Part shown: piece after piece, positions 48,201 through 60,279 of the stretch
Position numbering within the stretch: the first letter of the stretch is position 1
How the letters are laid out: each line of letters starts with the position of its first letter
NCBI GenBank assembly: GCA_037043015.1
Contig: CM073325.1
Span: 9,403,001-9,467,000 of the forward strand
DNA: 64,000 nucleotides
Direction of reading: 5' to 3'
Source of the DNA: Bryum argenteum
Lineage: Eukaryota > Streptophyta > Bryopsida > Bryales > Bryaceae
The notes under the pieces: model-generated
What the model saw: only the letters and a program-made list of their open reading frames with translations
Database searches by the model: none
Told to the model about the DNA's origin: nothing
Made by a program: the position numbers and the translations under genes

Positions 48201-50334
48201 GAAGCACCACATGGAGCCCCTCTTGCGTTACAATGTACAGGCACCCTTGAGAGCTGAACACCAAAACATCTCCAGTGCAGAATTTACTCTCAGAGATAGA
48301 AGTTCCTCGCTTATCCTTTGCAAAACCCTCATCTCGAAGCCCATCAGTGATACGCAAACCATTTTGTGATACAATAAATTCTTGCGAAGTACTTGCCATG
48401 GCACAAGTGATACTATACGAATTTAAAGCCATTCCAAGTAGACCTTTTGAAGCCTCGTTGAGCACAAGCAGTTTTCTCATAGGCTGCAACTGAGTGTGAG
48501 CCAAGCTCATTTCTTGAGTCTGATATTGAGGAACACGGTCCCTGGTTGTAAACCCACTGGCTCCCAGCAGACAGTTGCTGAAAGTATTGTTCTTCGACCC
48601 CTTAGCAGATTTCGTGGCGTCAAGGTTCCCACCCTGAACTGACCTATCAATCCAATTTCGGTTCGGGATAGCACTTCCGTGGTTTGCACCACCAATATCT
48701 GATCCTGCAACTTCATAGCCGGACAAAGGCTTCAAAGAATAGCACTCAGCAGCTCGACTTCGAGAAGTCTCCAATGAAGTGACAGGATCGCTTGCGAAGT
48801 ATTCATCAGTAGACATCAGATAAACAACTCCCTTGGCATCACTTACTGCTATCAGTAAACAATCAGCAGTCACAGAAACCTGATGAAACCGGTTCTTTGC
48901 ACCTTCCCCTGTGTCAGCTCCTTCGGCAGACGGTGAACTCTGTGACTCAATGGGCTCCTCAACCAGAGAAGAGCTCTCGGGACTCTCAATCACTGGTGAT
49001 TTTTTTAGATCAACCCTACAAAAGTGCGGAGCATCAAGTTGTGTAATAAGGTCCCCTGTGAGTGAGTTCCACAAGCAGACTCTTCCATCCTCTTTCAAGG
49101 CTACGAACACACGATCTGATAGTTGAAAACCTGTCCATGGGATCGAATCTCCTGTCAGCCCTGCCTTCGAGTCAATCCGTGAAAGAAGCTTCACATTCTC
49201 ACGGTACACCCCGGTAATCACAGCACAAAAGTGATCGAGAGCTCCTCCTTCCGGGGTAAGGTTAGTCGACTGTTGCACCAGCAGTACCGCTACAAGGTTC
49301 TGGGCCGGGCTTGAAAGCAGCCTCGCAATACGCGAAACCTGTGACTCCTGAGAGCCTGTTTGTGCGAACCGACACAAACGTGTAAAGGATGGAGATTCAT
49401 AAGACATGGAGAATGTGATGCACTTGGCGGATGCAGGCCAAGGTCGGTGCTCCAGAAACTGCAATTGTAAACCGCTCTCACAAGGCTCCAGTCTTCCATC
49501 CACAACAAAGGACACAAATGAAGAATTCCCGCCCAACCTCGATTCCTTCCTAGCTTCATTGGTACTAAAGGAGAGTCTTCTTTTGCTTCTAAACTCATCA
49601 CTAGAATCTCTCCAGTTCCGCCATTCTCCTTTGCAGTCACCATCTTCACCACTATTCTCATAACAAAAGGCGTGAAGTGCTAGACCATCGCTTCCTGCGG
49701 TGAAAAGTATCTCCCTGAAGGATCCAGAGTCCACATTTGCAGCGAACTCATCTCCATAGCACGCCCATGCGACGCATTCGACATCATCTATGATAGGAAA
49801 CGAGGAGGGAACCTTGGGCTTTGCAGGATATGGTTGTGATGGCAAGGTCGGAGAAGGAGTCCAAAGAGGAGTAGAAGCGGAAGGAGTGAAATATGGCGTT
49901 GCCGTGTAAGGCGTTAAGAAAGCCTTCGAAAGGCGCCTTGGTGAGTACGAGCCTCCGAAAGAGAATCTAAACCCGGTTGACGATGGAGTAGCCCCTGGCT
50001 CATGGCCAACAGAGAATCTGAACCCGGTTGATGATGGACTAGCCGCTGGCTCAAAGCTTCGAATACCTGCCTGCTTGGGAGTAGAAGGAGCTTCCGTCTC
50101 TTGAGATGAAGTTCGCACCGGTGAGGGCACCACAGAAGGTAAGTCTTGACCATCCTTACTAACGCCTAGAGGCACAAGCACCACTTGCTTCTTACGAGAC
50201 AGAAGTGCAAGACGGCTTCGAGAAGCAGAGAGTGTCCCGTGAGTGAAGAGAGAAATGGGAAGAACGCTGTCTGCCCAGTTGTGTAGCCTGAGCAACGGCA
50301 CTGATCCATTCTCCTCGAATTCCATTCCTCCCAT
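36289..50334 (-). CDS. Spatacsin (SPG11) plant homologue, complete, 26 exons
   Basis: Very large scaffold-like protein. In animals spatacsin acts with AP-5 in late endosome/lysosome function; the plant role is little known. Exons (minus): 50334-47994, 47768-47693, 47473-47351, 47223-47016, 46716-46234, 46135-45947, 45827-45513, 45271-44633, 44488-44089, 43951-43815, 43671-43519, 43167-42979, 42768-42253, 42104-42045, 41943-41823, 41630-41414, 41204-40802, 40658-40194, 39961-39845, 39724-39603, 39380-38519, 38434-38180, 38073-37888, 37751-37410, 37323-37152, 36869-36289. All phases agree: 9672 nt, 3223 residues, close to the Arabidopsis length. The N-terminal third is beta-propeller-like and Ser/Pro-rich with SSTGFRFS repeats. 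The C-terminal spatacsin region is highly conserved in type: GCGRGHCRRI-like block, EEGPAPLLWR, LTGVSTFIRLRFILDVLIE, RFQEALIVAEAYDLNQP, VLPLPPSML, ATGFADIVDSCMHVLDKVPD, GHGGTYIPLM. The ATG was chosen as the first in frame before LLRLHNWADS. Confidence 0.92.
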
Positions 50335-50479
50335 GGAATCGATGGAGTTCACACTGACATTCAAGTCGGCCTATCAGTTTTCTGAACATTGAAATGCTAT
50401 CGACTGCCCCCACCAGTGTGACATATGTCATAAATTGCTCACATCTGCAATACAAGCAACCCGATTGTAACCCTTAAAC

Positions 50480-50754
50480 CCGAATTAAATCTTTTAAAGC
50501 ATTGATCCGTGTCCCTGGCGCAACAACAGAGAACCGCAATTGTATGTACTTCGTTGTCACCCTTCGAAGATTCATGTAACAATAACAGAAATGATTACTA
50601 ACAGGGTGGCACACTTCGCAATTGTAGAAACTCTGTCTAGTACAAGCTTATCACTCCTACAGCCGAATACTATTGCGATGGCCGCAAACTTGAAACTCAC
50701 AGACAAACATTGTTACCACGATTCGTGTCCCCAGCGCGACAAACGAAGAACTGC

Positions 50755-50834
<80 letters not shown>

Positions 50835-51340
50835 CGCGTCATCCTCCAGTAAAGAATCGTGTCACAATTGTCAACCTCCCAATTCCGCAGAGTTGCACGA
50901 TTCGCAAATGAAAGCTCCGTCCTCTACAAGCCTATCACTCCTAGACTACTGGCCACAAACTAGGCATTAGGAAGATCGCAAACCTAGATTCACTCAAATT
51001 CTCAGGCGCGACTACCGAGAGTAACACAATCCATTTGAGATGTCCCGAGTTAAGAGTGGTCATGAACTTGATAATTCTGTGTGAACTTCCTTAATGCGCG
51101 GATTCGTAACCTAGATATGGAATTAAACCTATTGAAAAACTCTGTTCACTACAAGCTTCTCACTCCCCAAAAGTACTCTTGGCAACCTCGCACAATCTAG
51201 GGATTACGTAGATCGCAAACCTAGATTCAATCAAATTCTCAGGCGCAATAATCCTTCTTAACGTCCTCCGAAAGAATTTCTGAACTTCCCCAAGTAACGC
51301 AATCTGTTACCTCAGACAAATGAAAGGACTCTGTACCGCG
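50480..51340. repeat. Degenerate tandem array, about 200-240-bp unit
   Basis: About four units upstream of spatacsin. Shared blocks are GTGTCCCHRGCGCRAC, CTACAAGCYTMTCACTCC (three copies), GATCGCAAACCTAGATTCA followed by TCAAATTCTCAGGCGC (two copies). Non-coding. It sits between two divergently transcribed genes (spatacsin minus, H2A.X plus). Confidence 0.75.
50757..50828. repeat. (AT)36 microsatellite
   Basis: 72 bp of uninterrupted AT inside one unit of the tandem array. Open frames through it (Tyr-Ile repeats) are artefacts. Confidence 0.97.
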
Positions 51341-51638
51341 GCAGAGCATCACCGCCAAATTCCAATGTCCACGATCTGCACCAATCCGAACTCTAAACTC
51401 CCGCAATGTAAACAGATAGCTCACCTTAGAAACAAACAGTGCAATTGGCATTCCTCTAACAGCTGGTCCAATTTTTCAGTAAGAAAATGGGCAATGGAAG
51501 TGATCACTATACAAGTAACCGAGCCGAATCATGGAGACAGGAAATCTCCACGACAAGATGCCATCAATCTAGCTCGACACGTTTCATTAAATCCCACCCA
51601 TCACCACTGATTGATTGAAATTAATCGAGCTAGCTTCG

Positions 51639-51652
51639 AAACCCTAAACCCT
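51639..51652 (+). promoter_or_regulatory. Telo-box upstream of H2A.X
   Basis: AAACCCTAAACCCT. The telo-box (AAACCCTAA) is common near starts of plant histone and translation-apparatus genes. It is about 400 bp before the proposed 5' UTR intron of H2A.X. The role here is inferred. Confidence 0.4.
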
Positions 51653-52060
51653 CGAACTCGGACGAACACATGCACTCGCCGAAGTTCCCCAAGTTCCCGT
51701 TCCCCAGTGTTCCCCATCAGGGGCACTGTTGTGTCTTCAACCTTCTCAACGTCATTCTGCCTTCTATTTCTCTCACCGTTGCTGTGCGGAACGTTTCAAT
51801 CTCCTCAAGGTCGGCATCCATTCCTCCCTTCTCTTTTAATCTCCCGTTTTCTTGTTGCTCATCACCCCTTGGATCGCTCGAATACAAGCTTTTCCGCGTT
51901 CTTTTCAGGTCACATAAGCTTTTTCGAGTTGTTTTTCTGGTTCTGTGCTGAAGAGTCTATCTTTTGCTGGAATGGATTGCTATTGAGCTCCGTAAGGAAG
52001 CGTATCGTCGTTTGTTATCGAGGTTCTTGCGATAAAAGAGTGCTGGATGTGAGAGATTAG

Positions 52061-52221
52061 GTTAGTCTGAATTCGTTCTTTGGCTATCGGTATGTTTAGA
52101 GGCTTGCTGACATTTTGCTGGATTTATGTTTTCTTGTGAATCTAATGCGGTGCGAATACAGAAAGTGTGAATACTTGATTGAATCGCGGGCGATTGATCG
52201 AATCGTGTTGGTTGATTGCAG
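52061..52221 (+). other. Probable 5' UTR intron of H2A.X
   Basis: GAGATTAG|GTTAGTCTG to GTTGATTGCAG|GAGAAC, with a T-rich interior and no coding capacity. The ATG follows 27 nt after the acceptor. Placement is by splice consensus only. Confidence 0.5.
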
Positions 52222-52248
52222 GAGAACTTTCGAGAAGAATCCAGAACA

Positions 52249-52759
52249 ATGAGCTCCCCTGCTACTGGAGGAGGCGGCGGCCGAGGCAAGTCCAAGGCGT
52301 CGAAGTCCGTGTCGCGGTCTCAGAAGGCCGGCCTTCAGTTCCCAGTCGGCAGGATTGCCCGGTTCTTGAAGGCAGGGAAATACGCAGAGCGTGTTGGAGC
52401 TGGTGCACCGGTGTACTTAGCCGCAGTGCTGGAGTATCTCGCTGCTGAGGTGATCATTTGCTCACATTTTAGGGTAAGATGTTGTTTTTCTTTTTAATCT
52501 TTTGAATCTTCATCGTCATGCTGTGTCTGTGCAGGTGCTGGAATTGGCTGGAAATGCAGCAAGGGACAACAAGAAGAATCGCATAGTGCCGCGCCACATT
52601 CAGTTGGCGGTACGCAATGACGAGGAGCTAAGCAAGCTGCTAGGCACCGTAACGATCGCAGCAGGTGGTGTGTTGCCGAACATTCACACGGTGCTGCTGC
52701 CGAAGAAGACAGGCAAGGGTGGGAAGGACATCGGAGGAAGCATTTCGCAGGAGTTTTAG
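52249..52759 (+). CDS. Histone H2A.X
   Basis: Core histone variant phosphorylated at DNA double-strand breaks. Two exons, 52249-52449 and 52535-52759 (GAG|GTGATC ... GTGCAG|GTG, phase 0), give 141 residues. The histone fold includes [46 protein letters not shown] (residues about 27-71), the NAARDNKK and [13 protein letters not shown] blocks, and [13 protein letters not shown]. The C-terminus ends SISQEF, the SQ-E-hydrophobic motif whose Ser is the ATM/ATR target; this separates it from canonical H2A. The N-terminus is Gly-rich ([14 protein letters not shown]). The intron position between LAAE and VLEL is usual for plant H2A genes. Confidence 0.96.
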
Positions 52760-55700
52760 AGGTTGTCACAAGTTTTGGATGGATGTACATAGAGCTCCAT
52801 TACTACATTGCGAGGTGGAGGTATTTGCAATTCATTGAGAGTGGAGAATCATACCCCCCCCCCCAAGAATCACAAACGATATCGTTTTCCTTTTTTTGAT
52901 CTGTAAGCTTGCCAATGGCAATGTTTGCAGGTTTCGGACCTTTGTTAGCACTTCGGTGGGTGAACGTTTTCTCCCCCATTCTGCTATGCGAATGACATCA
53001 GTTTTGTAACTCTAGGCTTAGGACTGTGCTCTTTGCCTACGACTCTTGCTCTTCCTCGTATGATTGCCCTTGACAATTATCCGTCTTTGCTGGATTAGTG
53101 TCATACCAGTGTGAGCTGTCTTCGCATCACTCTGATGCCTTTTGCTTGTTCTATTTGTCGATGTTGGAACTAGTCGTAGTTGATGATTCACGCAAGTTCT
53201 GGAGTGTAGGACAAGATAATGTCGCCACTTTCAGTCAAGCACACTACCAAGAGTACATTTATTTAATCTTATGTGAAATTCTCGATTCTAATGATGTCAG
53301 AATTTAACATGTGTCAGTGCATTATGCATCACTTGAGGATGGAAACGGTTAAGGCTCAGATTCCAACATGTGTATTAGAAGCAGTAAGTGACGATGATCA
53401 TTTTATGGCTGTGTTCATGTTTTGTGGTTTGAAAAGCTTACGTTACACGAAGGGTTAAGGGATACGTTACGGACTTGTTAGTATATGAAGCTTCTGGGGG
53501 GGCAGCAACTTGAATTGGGGTCCCACCAGGGTCCAATCCTTCACTGTACTTTACAGCAACTACGTTCTTCGTCCTTCTCTTTCCCCACGCATGAGCGTTA
53601 ACGTCTGTACGATTTTCATTTCAGCTCGCTCGCGTCGCTTGCTTTGTCAGCAGCATATCCCATCGCCTTTTGCTCTCCCACAACCACCTGGGGTACTTTC
53701 CTTGCTCGTGATTGCTCTTGTACCCAGTTTCTGAGCTCTTGGTTTCGAATATGCTGAATGCAATGGTGGATCAAAAGACAATCGATCTTCTTCCTGGTTT
53801 TTGAGCTGCTTGTGAGACATGTCTCGACGAATGTGAATCTGTTTACTTTCTAATTTTGTTGAATTAACTAATGTATCAATCAGTTGATTCAGCCCAACAT
53901 GATCCGAAGGAAGAACTTTTCCTTGACGAGGTGAGAGAATGTGAGTCTGTTTTCATCAGAATGCTTGTTGCTGCAGAGGAGTTCGGGAATTCCCTTTGGT
54001 AGCTCATGGCATTTTGACTTAAGGTAATAGACAAGCTTTTTCATAGCTCGTCTTGACATGAAGTAATTCTGTGTGACCTTATTCTGTTGATCTGGCTTGC
54101 AACTTTAGCGTCCTCCGATCTGAATTCTGTTGTTAATCAGCGGCCTTGTGCTATTGATTTGCTTCTCAACAGTGGACATTTCAGATTTTCCAGTGTTGGT
54201 AGAAACTTTTATCTTTTAGTCTGAAACGCCTCTATCTCTACATGGTGCCTCGTATTCCCTTTACCCTTCTTCATATACTCCGACAGTACTTGATGAACAT
54301 GACTATCCCATGGTGTATGTTATGCATCGTGCAGGTATGTGACGAACACTCGGATCTCATGAACAGAATTAGGGTTGATAGGTAAGAAATACAAATATTT
54401 GTTATTATCCCGATCACTTAATAAGAAGTGAACAAGAAGTTCACCATTCATGAAACCCTTTTTTATTCTACATGCTTCATATTCTAGTTTACAATCTCTG
54501 TTTTCAGTTCATTAATAATGTTAATGCACTGACAAATAATTCTATAACTTATCCCATGCGCATTGAAAGTGTTGTGCAGGAAGAGGTTCGAAGCTGTTCA
54601 ACACTGCAACAGTTATGAATTGTGAGTATACAAAGGATAAGACGATAGCTCAACTGGTGCATGAACATGATGCATGGGAATAGCCACACTTGATGCAACA
54701 CTGATACAGTACTACTTGCTGCTGCTGCTGGGGGGGGGCAAGCACTCACACACTTGACTTAGTAGGACTATGATCATGTAAGTGGCAACACCAACCAGCT
54801 GGCTCTGGGTCCCTGTAGAGTTCAAATTTCAAATTCATTCGACTTCATTCAAGAGCATGAACCTCCCTTCGGCCAGTGTTTTCTGCATGTCATCAATCGT
54901 TTTGATTGAAGTAGACAACACTACTCCTCCTGTTGATGGATGGCTATTGCTTCTACCTATGCTATGCTTGGGATCACAATCTTGGTGTGGCTCAGCTAGT
55001 CCACTTGCACATGGGAGACTTTGTTTTCATGCATGCACTTCAGTAGTCGGATTACCTATAGTGAGGTGTTCAATAATGGCTACAGGGATGTTACCAGTGC
55101 AATATTTTCGTGCACGGGGGAAAATTAATATGAAGCTAGAACAAGTGGAAATTATTATTTTTAGACTTTTTTTTTACAATGAGTTGTGAATTTTTGAAGT
55201 TGGAAATATAGGTGTTCCCTAAACTGGTGCCCTGTAATGTTTGCAATGAGTACATGGTACTATTGCATGGGGAAGCTATTATGTACCTCTAAGTGAAACT
55301 TACAAGAGCTATGACGTGCTCCATTCAAGACTACTCTATAGTAAGCGAGGGTGCTCAATACTAGCTCAAATTTCAAGTTTCCTCTCAATAATAGCTCAAA
55401 CTTCAACATAGGAAATTTGTGAGTTACTTGTGTAAGCAAGTTTTGTATATGGAGGAAGTAAGTGAAAAGCTAGTCCAAGTGGATTTATTATTTTGGAACT
55501 CCTTTACAATATGCTATGAATTATTGAAGGTAGACTTACCTTGATTCAACACCCTAGAGTGTTTGCAAGGAGATATTATAAAAATGTTGATACAACTGAG
55601 GCATGCGTATTCAAGTTTTGGTGTGACAAGATGACATTATTGATAACGCCATATCATCAAAATTCTTAATATCAATACTAGAATCTATCAAGGATGTTCA

Positions 55701-57040
55701 TCCATTTTGAATAATTGGCCCTTTTCAATTAAAGAGAGACTTATATGCATTCTTTCACATAGTTGACTTTATCCATTAAAGAAAATCTATTGTGCTTGGT
55801 CTGAAACAGATAAAGTTAATAACCTCGTCATAAATGAATTATTCAGAACCAGGAAATTAAATTAAAATTAAAAACGTATGCAATCCAGGAATTTGTTAAC
55901 CGTGTAAGATATTCTAGATACCTTCTTAGATACCTTAATCTCTTGAATATTTGCCCACGATGTTTATTCACCAAAAAATCAAATTTCACTCATTGCAAAT
56001 TATTTTATTTTTCAATATTTTGTGTGAAAATCCACTCCATATCACTTAGCTAACTGTGATGTACACAAAGTTGATATAAAACTTTGTCAAAAGCTTCTAG
56101 AAAGTGATAATTCTAAATCAAAATAGATAACTTCAAAGTGTATCATGAAGGAATATGAGGATTTATTTGCTTAAGTTGTAAGACACTTGGCAAATGTAGA
56201 TACTTGAAGAGCTATGACTTCTTCCAAAATCCATTTGGACTGTAGGTTGGACCCAAAAAATTATCTTGTTTACAAGAAATTGACTGTCTATTTGTCTTTG
56301 TGTGAATTAATAGCATGCATTTTTCTTAGGGTAATTGGTATCTTAGGGTTTTAAACATGGGGCATGTTCTCCTAATCATTTGAATTAAAAATATCTCTCA
56401 ATAGGTTTTTTTTTTACATAAGTATGATTCAAAGTCGAAATCCAAAATCTCTCTAAATAATTTATTTTCTATGAATTAATCTTTTCTATGAGATTTGCAA
56501 TAATGTTTCTATACCAAAAAATAAATAAATAAATGAAATTGTTCTTGATGAAATGAATCTTACTTGTCCTATGTTGGATATCAATTTTACTTGGTACGTT
56601 AAATTCCCATCTCAATCCAGTCTTTGTAATGGGGATGAAATAGCATCTACTTTAGTGCAAAGGTTCTTGTTTAGAAGATTGGGACATTTCAAGAGCTAAG
56701 ATCATTGTCCCCCATTGGGCTAAACCGCAAATTGACGAACAAAAGTTAATAGTTAACAAGTAAATGCTTAAACTTAGTGATTTTTATATGTGTGTATCAC
56801 CGAGTGTATGCAAGCTTCCAAAAGAATTCACATCCCAAGGGTGAGGGATGGCTCTTACTTGCTCACATAAAAAGTTACATTTGTCATGTATTGGTGCCCT
56901 AAGAGGGGTTTAGTAATCCCACCAAAGGTATTTATATCAAGGATAGGATAACAAAGTACTCTATTCACATCAACGCGGCGTCGGGGAAGGACCTAAGGCC
57001 AATACAAATGCGGCCTATCAAAATGATCATAACCTATTAA
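52760..57040. other. 3' flank of H2A.X and gene-free DNA
   Basis: No gene is supported. The first few hundred bases are probably the H2A.X 3' UTR. 53500-54780 has mixed composition with short frames and no recognisable product. 55200-57040 is AT-rich. Single tracts (C9 at about 52856, G8 at about 54732) were noted. No RNA gene was recognised. Confidence 0.5.
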
Positions 57041-57737
57041 GGTCACTTTACACTATGGACCATGGCCTTCCAAAATTTGTGATTGAGAGTAAAGTGCTCT
57101 TGGTCCCATTTGGCTTTCCATACCTTGAAATAAGAAGTATGATCACTAACGTTGAGGTCCCCAAAGTATGCTACATTTTGCATTGTGAATAATGTTTCCA
57201 CAACCTCCTTCATTATAGTTGAGATCAAGCAAATACCTTGCCTCAACTACAATAAAGGAGACCATGAAGCTCAAAAATAATTGATTGGCCAGTGTTCAAT
57301 CATCTAAAAGAAAGTAGGAAAAAGGGGAGAGTAATAACAGGGAATCATATTAGACGAGTGAGCTTAACCTTCTTCTGGTCTAAAGCCACTTTACACTACA
57401 AGAGTGACCAAGCCACTCAGAAACCCATTTTTGGTTACCATGGTCACAACTCTTAGCCAAGAGCCATGACCATCAAAATAATCTTAATTTCCTTGGTTAT
57501 GGCACTTGGTTCATAGTGTAAAAGGATCCTCAGTGACTCAATGACACGGTAAAACATGATGATATTCTTTCATACTTGGATACACAACATCAAAAACCAT
57601 AACTTTCTCACAAAGTATCAACTTTTGGTGCATAATAGCTTGTTAAGAATCCTCATGAAAAATGCCAAGAACCTTGACTATGAAAATGATTTTAATTTCC
57701 TTGGTCATGGCTCTTGATCCATAGTGTAAAGGGACCC
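57041..57737. mobile_element. PIF/Harbinger (Tourist)-like element, about 700 bp, with a nested related copy
   Basis: Left end GGTCACTTTACACTATGGAC, preceded by TAA. Right end (reverse complement) GGGTCCCTTTACACTATGGA, also preceded by TAA on that strand. The TWA target duplication and GG-starting TIR fit PIF/Harbinger. Inside, at about 57374-57530, lie further related inverted ends (CACTTTACACTACAAG and ATAGTGTAAAAGGATCC) plus inverted CCATGACC/GGTCATGG blocks, so a related copy is nested or duplicated within. No transposase frame. Confidence 0.65.
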
Positions 57738-58296
57738 TTAGATTCAAATATATTAAAATTATAAAAAACAAGTAAAATTTTCAATCTCAGGTACACTATT
57801 TCCACGCCGATCGGATCATAGTACCCTAAAAGCAGGCTACGACTAGGGGGGAAGGGAAGGCAGAAACGTCTGAATTGAATCAGGCAACTTGCTACTGTAG
57901 ATGAAGCCGAAATGGAAAACACAACCATATCAAAATGTCCAAGCAAGAGACAGACAAGACGACGACCCAGGCAAGCAAGTAGACGACCCCCACCCCCACC
58001 ACCACCACCATCACTACCAGGCAAGTGCACCAACCCCTCATACAGAATCCAAAACCAAACAAGTGGCTCAAATCCATGAACCTGACCAAAATCATTTCTG
58101 ACTACTACGAACTTACTAACTTAATCCCCCCACCCCTGGTTATTCTTAAATCTAATCCCATTTTTAAACCCAGTTGACTCCCCACTCCTGGTCAGCAGCC
58201 AACCAGGGGTGATGAATGGGGTGGGGGCGTGTGAACGCGGCTATATCGGCATTGGACCTCCTCCGCACGCTGTCGTCATCACGAGTGCGTTCATCC

Positions 58297-58918
58297 ATGC
58301 ATGGGAACGGGGGTGTGGTTTTCATCCATGTATGGGAGCGGGCGTGTGGTTTTCATTTATGTAGGGGAACGGGGTTTTGGTTTTCATCTATGTATGGGAA
58401 CGGGGTGTGGTTTTCATTCATGTGAGGGAACGGGATTGTGATTTTTCATCCATGTATGGGAACGGGGTGTGATTTTCATTCATTTGTGGGAACGGGGTGT
58501 GGTTTCCATCCATGTATGGAACGGGAGTTTAGTTTTCATCCATGTATGAGAACGGGGTGTGGTTTTCATCCATAAATTGGAACGGGGCGTGGTTTTCATC
58601 CGTGTATGGGAACGGCGGGGAGTGTGGTTTTCATTCATGTATGGGAACGGGGTGTGGTTTTCATCTGTATGGGAACGGCGGGGAGTGTGGTTTCCATTCA
58701 TGTATGGGAACAGGGTGTAGTTTTCATCCATTTATGGAAACGGGGTATGGTTTTCATTCATTTATGGGAACACGGGGTGTGTTTTTCATCCATATATGGG
58801 AACGGGAGTGTTCTTTCATCCATGCACGGGAACGGGTATGGTTTTCATCCATGCACGGGAACGGGGGTATGGTTTTCATCCATGCACGGGAGCGGGGGTA
58901 TGGTTTTCATCTGTTTTC
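58297..58918. repeat. About 30-bp minisatellite, roughly 20 copies
   Basis: Units of the form GGGAACGGGGTGTGGTTTTC plus ATCCATGTAT, with length variants of 28-33 bp and frequent substitutions. Because the unit is near a multiple of three, long open frames run through on both strands (Gly/Phe/Trp-rich plus, Thr/His-rich minus). They show no start context or domain, so they are treated as artefacts. Confidence 0.93.
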
Positions 58919-59149
58919 TTGGATTGAGAAGCGCCCCTTGGTTAATGAACACACGTGGCTGATGTTCTGTTTCTGTAATTTATGTGGTCATTAATATTAT
59001 TATATAATTTAGATCATATGTTTCATGTATTGTGGTGGTAAAGTCTCGGTCGGGGTTATATGTTTCATGTATTGTAGCCTTCAGCTCCATGTTGTGAATA
59101 AAGACTGTTTAAAGTTTAGTGAAGCCAACTCTTGTTTTTGGGCTTTCAA

Positions 59150-60275
59150 GCATGGGGCATGTTTTACCATTGCAAGTCAATTATGCGATATCAAAAATAG
59201 TTGTTCCCAAATTTTTCCTATTTTTCTTTCATGAATATAATTTTAATGTGCTTCTTAACAACTTTCTAGTTGGAAGTTTTTTGATCCAAATACTTTCGCA
59301 ATCGAATTTGCAATGATGATTCATCAATGGAAAAAGTGAACAAATAGATGATATTTGAATAGCTATATCTCCTTCATCTAATGTTGGATTTCAACTTTAT
59401 TTTCAGTGATGGCTTCAAATTAGAGCCTAGTTTTACTGGCAGAAACCTTCACAAGATCGAAGATGTTTTGAAGATAACACAAGAATTTGAGTGCCATTCT
59501 GGACTATTTTTCCATTGTAAATTTTTTTGGCAGTTTCACCATTGGAAGGCTATTATTTGAGCCAGTTCTATTTTGATGATTTCTTTTCTGGGTAAAGGTG
59601 CTATTGAGATGAAGGTAAAAAACTTGGTAGTCGGTGATTTCTTGCATGCAACTGGTTTGTTGGTAGAGTTCCTACTCCAAAGTGAATTCAATGAGATTTT
59701 CAAAGTGAATACATTACGATCTCTTGATCTATGGAGCTTCATGACTCAAACTTTAATCCATATGACCTAAAACAAGTCTATTACAAGTATGTACGGTTGA
59801 GATCTTAATAGCTTATCATGATTTTCATCTATGAACCTTTTTTTGAAGATATGCTTTTTGGCTTAGAGTAGACTAGGGCATTTAGGGATTAAGTGCCATT
59901 TTATCTATTTTCAACATTACAAGGCTATTGTAGGAGCCAATGATTTTTCTTGATGAATTTATTTCATGCAAGTATATTATTCAGATGAATGTAAACATCT
60001 TTCAAGTTGGTGACTTTTTTATTGCATATCATTGGTTAGTAGATTTTCCATTCTAAAGTGAAAATGATGAAGTTATTATTCTTTTTATTTTATTTTATTT
60101 TTAGTTCTAATACATTATGATTTCTTAATCTACGAGGGTTTATGACTTAAAAATCTGGCCCACAATAAGTCTACTATAACTTGTATGGTTGAAATATGAA
60201 TACATTACCTTTATTTACATTTATGACATTTTTTGGGCTAAATATAGGCAGCAGAGTTTAGAGATTAACAACCAA
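59150..60275. repeat. Degenerate tandem array, about 365-bp unit, three copies
   Basis: Units at about 59150-59530, 59540-59905 and 59915-60275 share blocks such as AAGGCTATTRTWKGAGCCA, GTYGGTGAYTTYTTGCATG/TATTGCAT, ATTACGATCTCTTGATCTA/ATTATGATTTCTTAATCTA and ACAAGTCTAYTAYAA. AT-rich and non-coding. The older spacer at about 56200-56340 has related fragments. Confidence 0.6.
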
Positions 60276-60279
60276 TATT

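Noticed and set aside
50657-50970. Open frames of Tyr-Ile repeats on both strands
   Set aside because: They are translations of the (AT)36 microsatellite and have no domain or splice support.
53510-55189. Several plus-strand frames of 60-135 codons downstream of H2A.X
   Set aside because: No family resemblance, poor start contexts and no consistent splice joins.
58216-58994. Possible Gly/Phe/Trp-rich protein of up to 150 residues
   Set aside because: The frame exists only because the minisatellite unit is close to a multiple of three; both strands are equally open.
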